Assembly: GCA_937957895.1 (NCBI GenBank)
Contig: CALFEZ010000004.1
Coordinates: 1-6,997, forward strand
Length of the DNA: 6,997 bases
Direction of reading: 5' to 3'
Origin: an uncultured Erysipelotrichaceae bacterium
GTDB taxonomy: Bacteria > Bacillota_I > Bacilli_A > Erysipelotrichales > Erysipelotrichaceae
Below the pieces are notes generated by a model that was given only the letters and a program-made list of their open reading frames with translations, ran no database searches and was not told the DNA's origin. Shown piece after piece: positions 5,736-6,997 of this stretch. The translations under genes were made by a program, and so were the position numbers. Positions within the stretch are counted from its first letter, which is position 1, and every line of letters begins with the position of its first letter.

Positions 5736-6997
5736 TATCCCTTGACCAATGCTTCGTTGAGCACTTGTTCCATGTTTTCGACCGTGACGAACTCGATAGT
5801 CGAACGTACGGATTGCGGGATGTCATCCATGTCTTTGAGATTGGATTTCGGAATGATGATTTTGTGGATGCCAACTCGATGAGCAGCCAGACTCTTTTCT
5901 TTAAGACCACCGATCGCCAGAACATTCCCACGCAAGGTCACCTCACCGGTCATAGCCAGATCAGAATAGACTTTGCGTTGTGTCAAGGCTGAAATGATCG
6001 CCGTGGTCAAAGTGATGCCGGCACTTGGTCCGTCTTTGGGTACTGCCCCTTCCGGAACGTGGATGTGGATATCATGTGTTTCGAAAAACTTCGGATCGAT
6101 CTTGAATGCGACAGCATGGCTTTTGGTATAACCAAAGGCAATCTCAGCCGATTCTTTCATGATCTCACCCAATTTACCGGTAAGGATCAATCTTCCCTTA
6201 CCCTCAAAGGTAGTCACTTCCACCGGAAGCACATCTCCTCCAAAGGAGGTGTATGCCAATCCGGTAACGACCCCGATCTGTGGTTTTACTTCTTTTTTAC
6301 CAAACTCGTAGATTTCTTTTCCAAGCCATTCCTGGATCCGCTTTTTGCTGATGGAAATGGAACGTTTTTTGTCTTTGAGGATGGCAAGCACACTTTTTCG
6401 ACACAATGCAGCTATCATTCTTTCAAGCTGACGAACACCGGCCTCACGAGTATAGTGACGGATCAAATACAACAAAGACTCATCAGACATCTTATACTGA
6501 CTTGCCTTAAGTCCGTTGACTTTAAGCTGTTTTGGGATCAGATGGCCTTTGGCGATATTGAGTTTTTCCTGTTCGGTGTAGGAGGATAGTTGGATGATCT
6601 CCAAACGGTCACGAAGAGCCGGAGGGATAGCATCCAGATAGTTGGCCGTTGCTACAAACATCACTTTGGAAAGATCATAAGGTTCTTCCAGATAGTGATC
6701 ACTAAACAGGCTGTTTTGCTCGGGATCCAACACTTCCAGCATGGCACTGGATGGATCTCCTTTGTAATCGGCAGACATTTTGTCGATCTCATCGATCAAA
6801 AACACGGGATTGACGACACCTGCTTTTTTCATCCCCTGGATGATCCTGCCTGGCATCGATCCAAGATAGGTACGTCTGTGACCACGGATCTCTGCTTCAT
6901 CACGAACTCCACCAAGTGAAGCCTTGATAAAGCGTCGGTTCAATGCCGATGCGATCGATTTTGCCAATGAGGTTTTACCGACCCCGGGAGGGCCCAC
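5735..6997 (-). CDS. lon: ATP-dependent protease LonA, C-terminal part (partial, runs off right edge)
   Basis: This is the AAA+ and protease portion of cytoplasmic Lon, which unfolds and degrades misfolded and selected regulatory proteins. The visible 421 codons begin in the middle of Walker A, so the substrate-binding N domain (about 350 residues) lies beyond the edge; the GTG at 6995-6997 is an internal valine, not a start. Numbering from that codon, Walker A GPPGVGKTS is at 2-10, Walker B VFLIDE at 65-70, the sensor-1 asparagine at about 119 and the arginine finger region PPALRDRLE at 125-133. The serine-lysine protease dyad is Ser325 (PKDGPSAG) and Lys368 (GGLKEKSLAAH). Their spacing of 43 equals that of Ser679 and Lys722 in E. 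coli Lon. The soluble domain order and absence of membrane segments indicate LonA rather than LonB. The stop TAA shares a base with the engB ATG. No frameshift or missing catalytic residue is seen. Confidence 0.97.
   Translation of the reverse strand: MGPPGVGKTSLAKSIASALNRRFIKASLGGVRDEAEIRGHRRTYLGSMPGRIIQGMKKAGVVNPVFLIDEIDKMSADYKGDPSSAMLEVLDPEQNSLFSDHYLEEPYDLSKVMFVATANYLDAIPPALRDRLEIIQLSSYTEQEKLNIAKGHLIPKQLKVNGLKASQYKMSDESLLYLIRHYTREAGVRQLERMIAALCRKSVLAILKDKKRSISISKKRIQEWLGKEIYEFGKKEVKPQIGVVTGLAYTSFGGDVLPVEVTTFEGKGRLILTGKLGEIMKESAEIAFGYTKSHAVAFKIDPKFFETHDIHIHVPEGAVPKDGPSAGITLTTAIISALTQRKVYSDLAMTGEVTLRGNVLAIGGLKEKSLAAHRVGIHKIIIPKSNLKDMDDIPQSVRSTIEFVTVENMEQVLNEALVKG

Noticed and set aside
6059..6589. 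A 176-codon plus-strand open frame opposite lon
   Set aside because: It lies wholly antisense to conserved Lon protease domain codons, has no ribosome binding site before its ATG and no recognisable protein features. It is a shadow of codon bias.
1..6997. Frequent GATC and CGATCG words throughout the window
   Set aside because: They mostly arise from preferred ATC (Ile), GAT (Asp) and CGA-adjacent codon junctions within coding sequence. No regular spacing or clustering in the gaps suggests a functional site.
6995..6997. GTG at the right edge as the lon start codon
   Set aside because: It falls inside the Walker A motif of the AAA+ domain. Lon proteins need several hundred residues before this point, so the gene is simply cut by the window edge.

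Overview
The window comes from a low-to-moderate GC, Firmicutes-type bacterium using the standard bacterial code (TGA is used as a stop, Trp is TGG). Several features point there: a T-box leader in front of valS, strong AAGGAG-type ribosome binding sites, the lon-engB gene pair, and extended -10 promoters. The look of the proteins (pyruvate phosphate dikinase, a long TspO-like protein, a DUF2238/YjdF-type membrane protein) would fit an Erysipelotrichales or Mollicutes-related lineage. That placement is an impression, not something I could test.

All genes are on the minus strand, so transcription runs from position 6997 toward 1. In transcriptional order: (1) the C-terminal 421 codons of an ATP-dependent LonA protease, running off the right edge; (2) engB/ysxC, a ribosome-assembly GTPase whose ATG shares one base with the lon stop (TAATG), followed by a terminator-like palindrome; (3) a 259-residue TspO/MBR-type ('tryptophan-rich sensory') membrane protein with its own promoter and a clear GAAA-loop terminator; (4) a YjdF/DUF2238-type polytopic membrane protein; (5) a complete valine T-box riboswitch with promoter, Stem I, GUC specifier, stem II, IIA/B pseudoknot, stem III, antiterminator and terminator; (6) valS, valyl-tRNA synthetase; (7) the first 215 codons of ppdK, pyruvate phosphate dikinase, running off the left edge and preceded by an extended -10 promoter.

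Functionally the window is mostly housekeeping: protein quality control (Lon), 50S subunit assembly (EngB), translation (ValS, controlled by uncharged tRNA-Val) and glycolytic/gluconeogenic phosphoenolpyruvate-pyruvate exchange (PpdK). The two small membrane proteins between engB and valS are the accessory part. In Bacillus subtilis the corresponding interval between ysxC and valS carries the hem biosynthesis operon, so this block may be a lineage-specific replacement.

I see no tRNA or rRNA gene, insertion sequence, CRISPR array, phage gene or broken gene. The only gene-free stretch longer than 200 bases (3335-3593) is fully explained by the T-box leader and its promoter. I did not find convincing evidence of a previously undescribed system. 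The best leads are the function of the YjdF/DUF2238 protein and the extended TspO-like protein.
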